From positions 1,518,001-1,582,000 of the forward strand of contig NZ_CP029426.2 of NCBI RefSeq assembly GCF_002266435.3: a stretch of DNA of 64,000 nt. The letters are read 5' to 3'. This stretch comes from Bradyrhizobium amphicarpaeae (lineage in GTDB: Bacteria > Pseudomonadota > Alphaproteobacteria > Rhizobiales > Xanthobacteraceae). Numbering within the stretch: the stretch's first letter is position 1; each line of letters opens with the position of its first letter. Under the pieces are notes generated by a model that was given only the letters and a program-made list of their open reading frames with translations, had not been told where the DNA came from and did not search any database. Position numbers and translations under genes: made by a program. Below are positions 24,723-33,359 of the stretch, piece after piece.

Positions 24723-26836
24723 GACGGCTTCCCCCAGCGCTTGTCGTACTGCACGAAGTTCGGGTCGGCATTGTCGAGCTTGAAGCGGCCGATCCGGTTG
24801 TTGGCGATGCCGCCGAGATAGAGATAGCCGCGATGCTCGCGCATCGAGGTGATCATGGGATGGTTGAGCCCCTTGAGGTCCCAGAACGATTCCAGGATCT
24901 TGCCCTGCTCGTTGAACTTGACGACGCAGCCGGTGTTGATGTTCGGGAACAGCCATTCGTCGACCGGCACGCGCTTGGCCATGCGCCGGCGGAAGCCCGG
25001 CATCTTCCAGGCGAGATCGAGCGACGGGCTGCGCATGCCGACCAGCGCCAGCCAGTAATTGCCGTCCGAGGCGAGGTTGATGTTGTCGGGATAGCCCGGC
25101 AGATTGTCCATGACGATCTCGACGTCGCCCTTCCTGGGGCCGGCGAACCAGTAGCGCTTGATCGAGCAGCCGAACGTCTCCGCGAACAGGATCGATTGCC
25201 CGTCGCTGGCGACCGCGACGCCGTTCGGGAATTTCAGCCCGCGCAGTGCGGTATGGGTACTGCCGGTCTTGGTGTCGTAGCAGATGATGCGGCCGTTGCC
25301 GCGCGCTTCCAGCCCGTCGACCGGCCACTCGTCCATCTCGTAGCGAACCGTGGCCTCGGAGAAGAAGATCAGGCCGTCGTCGGTGATGTCTAAGTCGTCG
25401 GCGAGCCGCAGGCGGCTGTCGTCGTTCACGGAATAGAGGCTGCGGTTGGTCTCGTCGGTGGCCTTCTCCACGGTCCCATCGGGCGTGATGCGATAGAGGC
25501 CCATGCCGCCGATGCAGACATAGAGATTGTCCTGCTTGTCGAACGCCATGCCGAGCGGCTGGCCGCCGATATGCGCGAACACCTCCATCCGTTCGTAGTC
25601 CGGTGGGAAGAAGCGGATGATGTCGCCGTGCCGCGATCCCGCATAGAGCACGTCGTTGCGATCGAGGATGACGTCCTCGGGCGCCTCGATCCGGCCGAGC
25701 CCGATCAGCGAGACGTCGCGCAGCCTGTCGTTCTGCTCGAACGGCCCGCCGCTGCCGATCTCGGTCGGCGGCGGTGGCGGCAATGCGTGGTAGGTGGGGG
25801 CGACATAGACCTTGCTGATGATGCGGGTGCGGTTCTTCTGCCAGCGGATGTCGACCATTGCCGCCGCCAGCAGGATGGTCGCCAGCGCCATGCGGTTGAC
25901 ACCGCCGCGCGCGTTCATGGCGGTCAGCCCGTTGGTGACGAGCAGGACGATGAGCACGCCGACCATGGACTTGACGACCGAGCCCTTGCCGCCGCCGAGC
26001 GTAATGCCGCCGAGCACGGTGGCCGTCAGCACGATCACCTCCAGGCCGACGCCGATATCGCCGCCGACCGTGCCGAGCCGTGCCGCGAAGAACAGCGCGC
26101 CGATGCTGGTCAGCACGCCGCTCGCGACATAGCAGAGCGCGATGGTGCGACGGACCGGAATGCCGGAATTGTAGGCCGATCGCCGCGAGCCGCCGATCGC
26201 GGTGATGTGCCAGCCCGGCCGCAACCGCGTCAGGAAGACGTGACCGAAGATCGCGATGACGATGTAGACCAGCGCGACGCTGGGAATGCCGAACACGCTG
26301 CCGCCGCCGATGAAGTCCCAGGACGGAATGTCCGGAAAAGCCGACGCGATCGCGTTGGAATAGCGCTGGATCAGCAGGTCATAGGCCGAGCGATAGATGA
26401 TCAGCGTGATCAGCGTGGTGATGAAGGCGCGCAGGCGGAGATATCCGATCAGCACGCCGTTCACCGCGCCGAGCAGCCCGCCGACGATCATGGTGACGAC
26501 CACCACGGCGGGGACCGGCCAGTTCAGCACGTCGAGCAGATAGAGCGCGCAGAAATCCGTCAGGGCGAAGATCGACCCGACCGAGAGATCGATGCCGCCG
26601 ACGATGACGACCAGCGCCATGCCGAGGCCGATGAAGCCGATCTCGCCGGCCTGCCGCGCGGTGTCGGCGAGGCTCGCAGGCGACAGGAAGTGCTCGAGCG
26701 AGCGGCTGAGCGCGAAGCCGATGATCAGCAGCAGGATCACCGGGATGGCGGTTTCGGTCCATCGTTTGGACAGGATCTCGCCGAGGAGATGGTCCGGCCA
26801 GTAGCGGTATCGGAGCCTCGTCAGTGTCTCGCGCAT
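24719..26836 (-). CDS. RbsC-like ABC permease fused to a C-terminal SMP-30/strictosidine-synthase-like domain
   Basis: A single 705-residue open frame without interruption. Residues about 30-330 are a sugar-type permease (BPD_transp_2) with eight or more hydrophobic segments, including the family signature GLGMALVVIVGGIDLSVGSI (71-90) and TATVLGGITLGGGKGSVVKS (271-290). A Pro-rich linker at 352-358 follows. From about 375 to the end there is a propeller-like SMP-30 domain: IEAPEDVILDRNDVLYAG, GQPLGMAFDKQDNLYVCIGG, FFSEATVRYEMDEWP, FPNGVAVASDGQSILFAET and LPGYPDNINLASDGNYWLAL. The topology should leave this domain on one side of the membrane next to the pore. Stop TGA overlaps the next start. 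Confidence 0.88.
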   Translation of the reverse strand: MRETLTRLRYRYWPDHLLGEILSKRWTETAIPVILLLIIGFALSRSLEHFLSPASLADTARQAGEIGFIGLGMALVVIVGGIDLSVGSIFALTDFCALYLLDVLNWPVPAVVVVTMIVGGLLGAVNGVLIGYLRLRAFITTLITLIIYRSAYDLLIQRYSNAIASAFPDIPSWDFIGGGSVFGIPSVALVYIVIAIFGHVFLTRLRPGWHITAIGGSRRSAYNSGIPVRRTIALCYVASGVLTSIGALFFAARLGTVGGDIGVGLEVIVLTATVLGGITLGGGKGSVVKSMVGVLIVLLVTNGLTAMNARGGVNRMALATILLAAAMVDIRWQKNRTRIISKVYVAPTYHALPPPPPTEIGSGGPFEQNDRLRDVSLIGLGRIEAPEDVILDRNDVLYAGSRHGDIIRFFPPDYERMEVFAHIGGQPLGMAFDKQDNLYVCIGGMGLYRITPDGTVEKATDETNRSLYSVNDDSRLRLADDLDITDDGLIFFSEATVRYEMDEWPVDGLEARGNGRIICYDTKTGSTHTALRGLKFPNGVAVASDGQSILFAETFGCSIKRYWFAGPRKGDVEIVMDNLPGYPDNINLASDGNYWLALVGMRSPSLDLAWKMPGFRRRMAKRVPVDEWLFPNINTGCVVKFNEQGKILESFWDLKGLNHPMITSMREHRGYLYLGGIANNRIGRFKLDNADPNFVQYDKRWGKPS

Positions 26837-26913
26837 CTGCCTTCCGCTGATTCCATGAGCAAGGTCGCGCGTTCCGCGCCCGAAGGGGCGGAACGCGCAG
26901 CTTCAGTGTGCGA

Positions 26914-27930
26914 TCACTTCTTGAGATCGGAGAGATTCCAGCACGCCGTCTGGGTGTCGGCGTTCTCCTTGGTGATCGGAATCAGCGTGGTGTATTCCGA
27001 GCCCTTGACCGAGCCTGCCTTGACGCCCGACGACAGCAGCCATTTGATGGTTCCGGCCATCTGGGCTGCCTGCGTCGGCACGTCGTAGCTCATGTCGAGA
27101 TCGAACGAGCCGTTCTTGACGAGCTCGCAGGCGCCCTTGCGCTCGCCGCCGCCCGAGGTCGCCAGGAACACCTTGCCGGTCAGGCCGGCCTCCTTGATCG
27201 CGGCGGCAGTGCCGATGTCCATGCCGTCCCAGAAGCCGACGATCCCGCAGAGATCCGGGTTCTGCTTCAGCACCGTCTGGGTGATCGCCTTGGCCTTGGC
27301 GGCATCCCAATCGGCGGCCTGGCTGGAGACGACCTTGATCTCGGGATGCTTGGCGAGGATGTTCTCGACGCCCTTCAGCGTATAGGCGCTGGCCGCCGCC
27401 GAGAGCGCGCCCTGGATGATGGCGATCTTGTTCGACTTGCCCTGGCAGGCCTTCACCACGCCTTCGGTCTGGCGCTCGCCGATCTCGATCCAGTTGGCGC
27501 CGACGAAGGCCGAGCTGCGATAGGCCGAGCCCATGTTGATCTGGATGACGTAGATGCCCTCGTTCTCGGCGCGCTGCAGCAGCTTGGCGTAGGTCTGCAC
27601 GTCGGGATTGTGGATCACCATCACCGCCGGCTTCTCCGAGATCAGCGACGTGACGGCTTGCGCGCCCGCGTTGGTATTCCAGTTGGGATCGCGGATCACG
27701 AACTTGACGCCGTAGGGCTCGAGCTCCTTCTTGAGGCCGGCGTACCAGCCTTCGGTCAGGTCGAAGTTCATCGCGACCGGCACATAGGCGACGGTCTTGC
27801 CGGCAAGCGCCTCCCGGAACGGCTTCTGGAACGGCTCGTCGAGGCCCTGCTGGGCGAGGGCCGGAGCCGCGACCGCTGAAAGCGCCAGTGCGGCGATACT
27901 TCCGAGCGCAAACCTATGAACGCTGGCCAT
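26914..27930 (-). CDS. sugar ABC transporter substrate-binding protein (RbsB-like)
   Basis: A 338-residue protein from ATG 27930, with a GGAGGAAG ribosome-binding site just upstream. A signal peptide (FALGSIAALALSAVAAPALAQQ) precedes the periplasmic binding fold. Typical Peripla_BP_4 wording is present: TVAYVPVAMNFDLTEGWYAG, KPAVMVIHNPDVQTYAKLL, KIAIIQGALSAAASAYTLKG and LCGIVGFWDGMDIGTAAAIKE. A sugar, polyol or related ligand is expected but cannot be named. The gene lies between the two permease genes, the usual high-expression position for the binding protein. Confidence 0.9.
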   Translation of the reverse strand: MASVHRFALGSIAALALSAVAAPALAQQGLDEPFQKPFREALAGKTVAYVPVAMNFDLTEGWYAGLKKELEPYGVKFVIRDPNWNTNAGAQAVTSLISEKPAVMVIHNPDVQTYAKLLQRAENEGIYVIQINMGSAYRSSAFVGANWIEIGERQTEGVVKACQGKSNKIAIIQGALSAAASAYTLKGVENILAKHPEIKVVSSQAADWDAAKAKAITQTVLKQNPDLCGIVGFWDGMDIGTAAAIKEAGLTGKVFLATSGGGERKGACELVKNGSFDLDMSYDVPTQAAQMAGTIKWLLSSGVKAGSVKGSEYTTLIPITKENADTQTACWNLSDLKK

Positions 27931-27969
27931 TGTCTTCCTCCTTGTTGATACGCGTCTTTTTCAGGCAGA

Positions 27970-28941
27970 TCAGATGTCGCCCTGTTGGGCCGTTTCTTCG
28001 TTTCGTGGATTGAGCAGGGTGTCGGTGATGACCGCGATCAGGAGCACGAGGCCCTTGATGAGGTTCTGGCCGGCATAGGGGACGTTGAGGATCGTCATGC
28101 CGTTCAGCATGGTGCCGATCAGCAGCGTGCCGATGATGACGTTGACGACCCCGCCGCGCCCTCCCGACAGGCCGATGCCGCCGAGCACGACGACGAGGAT
28201 GACGTCGTAGATCAGCGTCGAATTGAAGATCCGGGTCGGCATGGAGTTGACGGACGCCGCCAGCACGAGGCCGGCAAAGCAGCCGATCAGCGCCGCAAGG
28301 ACATATTGCAGCACGATGATGGGCCGCGACGGGATGCCGGTGACGCGCGCCGCGAACGGGTTGTCGCCGATCGCGTAGATGTAGGCGCCCCAGCGCGTCT
28401 GGCGCAGCAGCACGAAGACCACGACGCAGGCGATCACGAACATGACGATCGAGGTGGGAATGCCGAGGATGCTGCCCTGGCCGAGCCGCTCGAAGCCGGC
28501 CATGCCGTCGCTCCATTGCACGACGTCGAGCTGGAAGAGGGCGGCCTGGCCGAGACCGGCGACGAACAGGCCGGTCGCCAGCGTCGCGAACAAGGGCGGC
28601 ACTTCCGCGTAGGCGATCAGCCAGCCGTTGACGAGACCGATCGCGATCGCCAGCAGGCCGGCCGCCAGCAGCGAGGCCGGCAGCGAATGGCCGTTCTGCA
28701 CCATCTGCAGCACGAGGCCGGCGGGGACGGCGAGTGCCGCGATCAGCGACAGGTCGATGCCGCGGCCGATCACGACGATCGCCATGGCCAGGCCGAGGAT
28801 GCCGAGCACCGCCACGTTCTGCAGCAATGTCAGCATGTTGTCGGCGGAGAGAAAGCCGTTGAGGAAGACCGAGAAGGTCAGGAAGAGTGCGGCGAAGACC
28901 GCGAACACGATCTCCTGTTGGCTGACCCGAACGCGCTTCAT
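27970..28941 (-). CDS. sugar ABC transporter permease (RbsC-like)
   Basis: Taken from ATG 28941 (323 residues); the frame extends to 29094 through non-coding bases. The sequence is almost entirely hydrophobic. The family signatures are LGLAMAIVVIGRGIDLSLIA and DVILVVVLGGIGLSGGRGGV, the second matching the permease-ATPase contact region. It is the first gene of the operon (permease, binding protein, permease-propeller fusion, propeller, ATPase) and is the partner of the fused permease, so the channel is probably a heterodimer. The region upstream carries GCGC-type inverted repeats shared with the divergent AraC gene. Confidence 0.9.
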   Translation of the reverse strand: MKRVRVSQQEIVFAVFAALFLTFSVFLNGFLSADNMLTLLQNVAVLGILGLAMAIVVIGRGIDLSLIAALAVPAGLVLQMVQNGHSLPASLLAAGLLAIAIGLVNGWLIAYAEVPPLFATLATGLFVAGLGQAALFQLDVVQWSDGMAGFERLGQGSILGIPTSIVMFVIACVVVFVLLRQTRWGAYIYAIGDNPFAARVTGIPSRPIIVLQYVLAALIGCFAGLVLAASVNSMPTRIFNSTLIYDVILVVVLGGIGLSGGRGGVVNVIIGTLLIGTMLNGMTILNVPYAGQNLIKGLVLLIAVITDTLLNPRNEETAQQGDI

Positions 28942-29057
28942 CGTTTGCCTTCCCCGGGATCGGCGTCGCGCGTGCGGGATCGCCCTCTCGGCGCGCGCTT
29001 GCCTCCCCCCGTCCCAAATTTGTTTTGCGCTTGATAGGCGAGACAGCTCACGCTGAC

Positions 29058-29095
29058 TTGCGTCAACGCGCAAACCTTTTGCGCTGGCGCGCAAA
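29058..29095. promoter_or_regulatory. inverted and direct TTGCGC repeats between permease operon and AraC gene
   Basis: TTTGCGC-TGGC-GCGCAAA (29078-29095) is a perfect 7-base inverted repeat. Next to it TTGCG and CGCAA (29058-29073) form a weaker copy, and further TTGCGC words occur near 29025 and 29101. The cluster lies in the 217-base divergent region and is the likely target of the AraC-type regulator. Confidence 0.6.
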
Positions 29096-29158
29096 GAGTC
29101 TTGCGCGAGGCTGACAGGAACCTAAGATTGACTGACAGTTTTTGTGCGTTGCACAGAA

Positions 29159-30136
29159 ATGTCTCGACGTAACGGGCCGCCGATGGATCTCGTGTTTACG
29201 ACCGAGGAGCTGGACCCCGCCAGGCGCTTTGCGGCCTGGCAGGATGCCATCTGCGACCACTACGTTCATGTCGACGTGAACGCGGTGAAGCCGGCCGACT
29301 ATCAGGGCTTTATCCGCGAGGCGCAATTTGGCCCTGTCACGATGAGCGACGTCTTCCTGTCGGAGCAGCGCATCTCGCGGCGCGAGCGGCACATCGCGAA
29401 GCTCGACAAGGATTGTTACTACGTCCAGTTTTTGCAACAGGGCAGCATGGACGTGCTCCAGGCCGGCCAGACGCTGGTGACCAGCCCGGGCATCGGCGCG
29501 ATCTTCTCGGCCTCCGACGCCTACGATTTGGAGTGCTCGAACCAATTCCGCTCGTTGTATCTGGAGATCCCGCGCAAGGAGTTTTCGTCGCGCTTCGCAG
29601 AAGGCAAGATGCCGTCGGCGGCGACCATCGCGACGGGGCGGGGCCTGGGGCGGATCGCCGCCGAATTCTGCGCGCTGCTCGCCGCGGAGGCATCACACCT
29701 GGAGGAGACGGCGCGAGGCCGGCTCGGTCACGAGCTGATGGACGTGCTGGCGCTCGCGCTGGACATGGGCGACAAGGACGAATTCTCGGAGGACGCCACC
29801 GCCCGGAACGCGCGCCTGCGCTCCGTCAAGGCCTGGATCGAGGAGCACTTGACCGATCCGGACCTGTCGCTGGAGAAGATCGCCAGGAGCAACGGCGTCT
29901 CGCTGCGGCATCTGCATTATCTGTTTCGGTCGACCGAAATGTCGGTGTCCGAATGGATCCTGAACCGCCGCCTGCAGCGTTGCTACGACGCGCTGATGCG
30001 CCCCGAGCTGCGCGCGCTCTCGGTGACCGAAATCGCCTATCGGCTCGGATTCAGCAGCTCATCGCATTTCAGCACGGTGTTTCGCCGCAAGTTCGGCCAC
30101 AGCCCGTCCGAGCTGCGCCGGCGGCAGGTGGAGTAG
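29159..30136 (+). CDS. AraC family transcriptional regulator
   Basis: Taken from ATG 29159 (325 residues); ATG 29183 is an alternative, and neither has a strong ribosome-binding site. The N-terminal half is an AraC_binding_2-type cupin-like domain (RRFAAWQDAICDHYVHVDVN, YVQFLQQGSMDVLQAGQ). The C-terminal half has the two helix-turn-helix motifs: DLSLEKIARSNGVSLRHLHYL and LSVTEIAYRLGFSSSSHFST followed by FRRKFGHSPSELRRRQ. It is divergent from the sugar-type ABC operon and most likely activates it in response to the transported compound. Confidence 0.9.
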   Translation: MSRRNGPPMDLVFTTEELDPARRFAAWQDAICDHYVHVDVNAVKPADYQGFIREAQFGPVTMSDVFLSEQRISRRERHIAKLDKDCYYVQFLQQGSMDVLQAGQTLVTSPGIGAIFSASDAYDLECSNQFRSLYLEIPRKEFSSRFAEGKMPSAATIATGRGLGRIAAEFCALLAAEASHLEETARGRLGHELMDVLALALDMGDKDEFSEDATARNARLRSVKAWIEEHLTDPDLSLEKIARSNGVSLRHLHYLFRSTEMSVSEWILNRRLQRCYDALMRPELRALSVTEIAYRLGFSSSSHFSTVFRRKFGHSPSELRRRQVE

Positions 30137-30184
30137 GGCGGGCGCGAAAGCGCAAGCGGCCACCTCATCGGCTCGCACCGCGCG

Positions 30185-30376
30185 TCACGCCGACCAGCGG
30201 TCCTGCTCTTCCCGGTGCGCCTGCTCGTTCAACCGGTCGGCCAAATCCTCGGCGATCTCTTCCGACTCGGCCGAGGCCACCGGCTCGCCCTTGTGGGTCC
30301 GGAGCTTGTCCTTGTCGGCTTCGAGCGGGAAGTCGTCCGGTGTCAATTCGGTATCCTTGCCGGTAGGCTTGGTCAT
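30185..30376 (-). CDS. small acidic hypothetical protein
   Basis: Taken from ATG 30376 (63 residues): MTKPTGKDTELTPDDFPLEA, then KGEPVASAESEEIAEDLADR and a polar helical end. It is rich in Glu and Asp and has no membrane segment. The frame extends upstream to 30499 with Arg-rich shadow. Such short acidic proteins are common near stress genes in rhizobia. I know no function. It converges on the AraC gene, 48 bases away. Confidence 0.6.
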   Translation of the reverse strand: MTKPTGKDTELTPDDFPLEADKDKLRTHKGEPVASAESEEIAEDLADRLNEQAHREEQDRWSA

Positions 30377-30506
30377 GGCTCGCCTCGCGGAGTTCCTGTC
30401 TGTCGGGGAACAACGCGCGTGAAGGCCGATTGTTGCGATGAAGGCGAAGCGCCGGCCGAAGACCCAGGCCGAAACGCGCATGACCCCGCCCCGCCACAAC
30501 CACCGA

Positions 30507-30549
30507 CCTCATCCTGAGGGCCCGCCGCAGGCGGACGTCTCGAAGGATG
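30507..30549. repeat. interspersed palindromic repeat, CCTCATCCTGAG...CGAAGGATG family (copy 2)
   Basis: Nearly identical to the element at 7648-7690: CCTCATCCTGAGGGCCCGCC, a GCAGGCGGAC centre and CGTCTCGAAGGATG. Intergenic, between the small acidic gene and the rhodanese gene. Confidence 0.72.
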
Positions 30550-30594
30550 CGCCCCGGGCGAGCTCTCAGTCGCGCGGCCGCCCGGCCGGTCGAG

Positions 30595-30963
30595 CTACTT
30601 CTCGACCGCCCCGGTCCAGTCCTTGAAGCCGCCGAGATTGAAGACCTTCTCGTAGCCCATGTCCTTCAGCAGCTTGCCGGCCAGCGCCGACCGGCCGCCC
30701 GACGCGCAATAGAGTATGACGGACTTGCTCCTGTCGAACGCCTTGTCGTGGGACGGCAGCTCCGGATCCGCGCGAAACTCCAGCATCCCGCGCGAGACAT
30801 GCACGGCGCCTGCGATCTTGCCGCTGGCCGCAACCTCCGGCGCATCGCGAACGTCGACGACGAGCGTGTTGCCGGCCTTGATCATCGCGGCGGCCTCGTC
30901 CGACGTGATCTTGGGGACCGCCGCGTTCGCGGCTTCGATCATTTGCTTGACGCTGGTGGGCAT
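30595..30963 (-). CDS. rhodanese-like domain protein
   Basis: Taken from ATG 30963 (122 residues) with a GGAG site 6 bases upstream; the open frame extends to 31254 in shadow. The rhodanese fold is clear: TLVVDVRDAPEVAASGKIAG, HVSRGMLEFRADPE, and the active-site loop VILYCASGGRSALAGKLLKD with the catalytic Cys. YEKVFNLGGFKDWTGA closes it. It likely carries sulfur as a persulfide in the cytoplasm. No sulfur-pathway partner adjoins it. Confidence 0.9.
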   Translation of the reverse strand: MPTSVKQMIEAANAAVPKITSDEAAAMIKAGNTLVVDVRDAPEVAASGKIAGAVHVSRGMLEFRADPELPSHDKAFDRSKSVILYCASGGRSALAGKLLKDMGYEKVFNLGGFKDWTGAVEK

Positions 30964-31124
30964 GGGGGGACTCCGTTGGTGCTTTCGAACAGAGGATAGC
31001 ATATCGGCCGCGCCCGGCCTCATCCGATTGGAGGACCGCTGCATGCGGGCAAAGGGCTGCTGGCGGGCCTCACGATGAGGTTCAAATTGCGGGCAGCCAT
31101 TTCCGCGAGCGCCTTGCTGCTGAG

Positions 31125-31170
31125 CCTCATCCTGAGGAGACTGCGAAGCGGTCGTCTCGAAGGACGAGGC
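31125..31170. repeat. interspersed palindromic repeat, CCTCATCCTGAG...CGAAGGACG variant (copy 3)
   Basis: A divergent copy: CCTCATCCTGAGGAGACTGC, then CGTCTCGAAGGACGAGG. It lies in a 294-base gene-free stretch between the rhodanese and the small zinc-motif gene, which otherwise shows no gene. Confidence 0.62.
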
Positions 31171-31257
31171 GTGCTCGCGTGCACCATCACCGCAGATCGA
31201 GAAGGACTTCGGCGGCGAGGTCCGCGCAGCGTCAGGGGTGGAGAAGTCATCCACTCC

Positions 31258-31386
31258 TCATCGCACGCCCGTGCCCTTGCAGCGCTGGCACTTCACCACC
31301 TTGTCGCCCTTCTTGAGCAGGCCCTTGCCTTCGCAATTCTTGCATTTCTGCTTCTTCTTGATGTTCGGGCCTTTTTCACTGGTCAT
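31258..31386 (-). CDS. very small DnaJ-type zinc-motif protein
   Basis: Taken from ATG 31386 (42 residues): a Lys-rich start MTSEKGPNIKKKQK, then CKNCEGKG and CQRCKGTG, two CxxCxGxG motifs like those of the DnaJ central domain, enough for one zinc. The longer frame to 31515 is shadow. Such minimal proteins are conserved in rhizobia; a chaperone-adapter or zinc-storage role is only a guess. Confidence 0.7.
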   Translation of the reverse strand: MTSEKGPNIKKKQKCKNCEGKGLLKKGDKVVKCQRCKGTGVR

Positions 31387-31557
31387 GATGGTCTCCTGCC
31401 GCCAGAGGGCGGCCTCGTGCAGGGGCTCGGCGGAAGGGCGGAGCGATGCGACATGAAGTCCTACACTTGCGCGGCCTTTTTCTCCACAAGCCATGTCGGA
31501 ACCCGGGGCCGCCATTCGTCTTTAATCCGTGCCGCCTCGAACCGGAGTTCTGCGTAC

Positions 31558-32496
31558 ATGGCCCCCCGCGCCAATTGGAAAGGCTTCCTGAGACTTTCCC
31601 TCGTCACCTGTCCCGTGGCGCTCTATCCGGCCACATCCGAGAGCGAGAAGATCTCGTTCAACCAGCTCAACCGGCAGACGGGCCACCGCATCAAATACGT
31701 GAAAGTCGATGCGGACACCGGCGACGAGGTGCCGAACGAGGACATCGTCAAGGGCTATGAGCTCGAGAAGGGCCAGTATATCGAGGTCTCCAAGGACGAG
31801 CTCGAGGAGATCGCGCTCGAATCCACCCGCACCATCGAGATCGACGAGTTCGTCGACAGGTCGGACATCGACCCGCGTTACCTGATCCGCCCCTATTACA
31901 TCCGGCCGGACGGCAAGGTCGGCCACGACGCTTTCGCGGTGATCCGCGAGACCATCCGCGAGATGGACAAGGTCGCGATCGGGCGCGTGGTGCTGACCAA
32001 CCGCGAGCACATCATCGCCTTGGAGCCGATGGACAAGGGCCTCGTCGGCACGCTTCTGCGCTACCCCTACGAGGTGCGCAGCGAGGAGGACTATTTCGAC
32101 GATATCCAGGAGGTGAAGGTCACCAAGGACATGCTCGATCTCGCCAGGCACATCGTGAATCAGAAGGCCGGGCGCTTCGAACCCGAGAAATTCGAGGACC
32201 ATTACGAGACCGCGCTGATCGAGCTGATCAACGAAAAGCGCGCCGGCAAGGTGATCCAGCCGAAAGAGCGGCCGAAGGGCGAGAACGTCGTCGACCTCAT
32301 GGAGGCGCTGCGGCGGAGCGTCGGCAAGGCAGCCGGGAAGGAGGCCGCGCCTGCGAAGGCCGGCAAGCCGGCGAAGAAGCCGAAGAAGGCGGCGGCCGGA
32401 CAGAAGGAGATGCTGATGCCGATCGCGGGCAGGAAGCCAGCGAAGGAAGCGGCGGCGAAGAAGCCGGCCACAGGGGCGCGCCGAAAGTCGGCTTGA
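31558..32496 (+). CDS. ku: Ku protein (non-homologous end joining)
   Basis: Taken from ATG 31558 (312 residues); the open frame extends to 31075 in shadow. The bacterial Ku core is clear: MAPRANWKGFLRLSLVTCPV, GHRIKYVKVDADTGDEVP, EDIVKGYELEKGQYIEVSKD and IGRVVLTNREHIIALEPM. The protein forms a homodimeric ring on DNA ends and recruits ligase LigD. The C-terminal tail is Lys/Ala-rich (AGKPAKKPKKAAAGQKE), as usual for DNA-end threading. No ligD gene is in the window. It overlaps the following small gene by 4 bases, as TTGA. Confidence 0.94.
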   Translation: MAPRANWKGFLRLSLVTCPVALYPATSESEKISFNQLNRQTGHRIKYVKVDADTGDEVPNEDIVKGYELEKGQYIEVSKDELEEIALESTRTIEIDEFVDRSDIDPRYLIRPYYIRPDGKVGHDAFAVIRETIREMDKVAIGRVVLTNREHIIALEPMDKGLVGTLLRYPYEVRSEEDYFDDIQEVKVTKDMLDLARHIVNQKAGRFEPEKFEDHYETALIELINEKRAGKVIQPKERPKGENVVDLMEALRRSVGKAAGKEAAPAKAGKPAKKPKKAAAGQKEMLMPIAGRKPAKEAAAKKPATGARRKSA

Positions 32497-32837
32497 GCGT
32501 GAAACATCCGGTGACGCCGGACGGTCGATACTTCGTCGTCCGCGGACGGCTGTGGCGAATGGCCAATCCGCATTTGGGCGAGCGGGAAAAATCGGAGCTG
32601 GTCAAGCGCCTGATGGCGGCGCGGCGGGCCGTCCGTGACGCCAAGGCGGCGGTCGATTCCGAGTCTGAAGCGGCGGCCCATCGCGCCGTCGACGATGCCA
32701 AGCGCGCCCTCGGCGAGCGTGGCCCGGCATGGTGGCCGGACGGCGCCCCCGATCTCAACCGGCACATGGCGAAAAACACGCCCTACGCCGATTGGTACGC
32801 CAAGGTGCAGCGGCGGAGAGGTGCTGCCGAGGATTAG
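32493..32837 (+). CDS. small hypothetical protein coupled to ku
   Basis: A 114-residue protein; start TTG 32493 overlaps the ku stop, with GTG 32499 as alternative. Sequence: HPVTPDGRYFVVRGRLWRMA, then NPHLGEREKSELVKRLMAAR, a charged helix, and AWWPDGAPDLNRHMAKNTPY near the end. The helical middle and WYAKVQRRRG tail are basic. Such proteins commonly sit next to ku or ligD in rhizobia, so a role in DNA repair is possible, but I know no assigned function. Confidence 0.72.
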   Translation: MSVKHPVTPDGRYFVVRGRLWRMANPHLGEREKSELVKRLMAARRAVRDAKAAVDSESEAAAHRAVDDAKRALGERGPAWWPDGAPDLNRHMAKNTPYADWYAKVQRRRGAAED

Positions 32838-33328
32838 CTGTTGAATGGAAGCCGGCGGTCCAGCCGCCATGGACCATTTAAATACTCCCAGACCAGCAGC
32901 CCACCAACAGCGCCTGCGCGCGGCACGAAGCTGGCGCGAAGCTCGTCGTAAAGACCGCGCGCTGCAGCGGCCGTGACCTTGTTCTGGATGGTGACATGCG
33001 GCCGCCAGCCCTGGCTGTCCTGCCGGGACAGTTCGCCGCCCATGGCGATGCGCAGCGCAGTCCGCAATCGCGCGAGTTCAGGGCAGCTGATCTCGATGGC
33101 GACACCGAAGCCGAGCAGGCGAACACCGTCGCAGTGCATCGGCATCACGCCTGCGGGCAAGTCGACATCGGCCAGCCGGCTCGCTTGCGCAAGCGAGAGG
33201 CGGTGAAACAGCGTGAGATGGGCGTTCAACATGTTGCGCGCGGGCGGAAAATGCGCGCGGCGCAGTCCATCCAGCCAGTTGAAGCTGGCGGGGTCCAATT
33301 CCGCGGTCAGTATGAACGTCCGATCCAT
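32834..33328 (-). CDS. 2'-5' RNA ligase family (2H phosphoesterase) protein
   Basis: Taken from ATG 33328 (164 residues); the frame extends to 33586 in shadow. The two HxT motifs that define the 2H superfamily are present: NAHLTLFH and WRPHVTIQN. The rest (ILTAELDPASFNWLDGLRRA, GFGVAIEISCPELARLRTAL) fits the bilobal fold. Members are cyclic phosphodiesterases or RNA ligases acting on 2',3'-cyclic phosphates. The gene converges on the ku-linked small gene, overlapping it by 4 bases at the ends. Confidence 0.85.
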   Translation of the reverse strand: MDRTFILTAELDPASFNWLDGLRRAHFPPARNMLNAHLTLFHRLSLAQASRLADVDLPAGVMPMHCDGVRLLGFGVAIEISCPELARLRTALRIAMGGELSRQDSQGWRPHVTIQNKVTAAAARGLYDELRASFVPRAGAVGGLLVWEYLNGPWRLDRRLPFNS

Positions 33329-33359
33329 GCGAACATTGGATATGGCGATCGGTGAGGCG

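Noticed and set aside
23632..24771. The N-terminal extension of the ABC ATPase frame
   Set aside because: It covers the SMP-30 gene in another frame; the ATPase starts MNDLVLSLSKATKLY at 23631 with an ATGA overlap.
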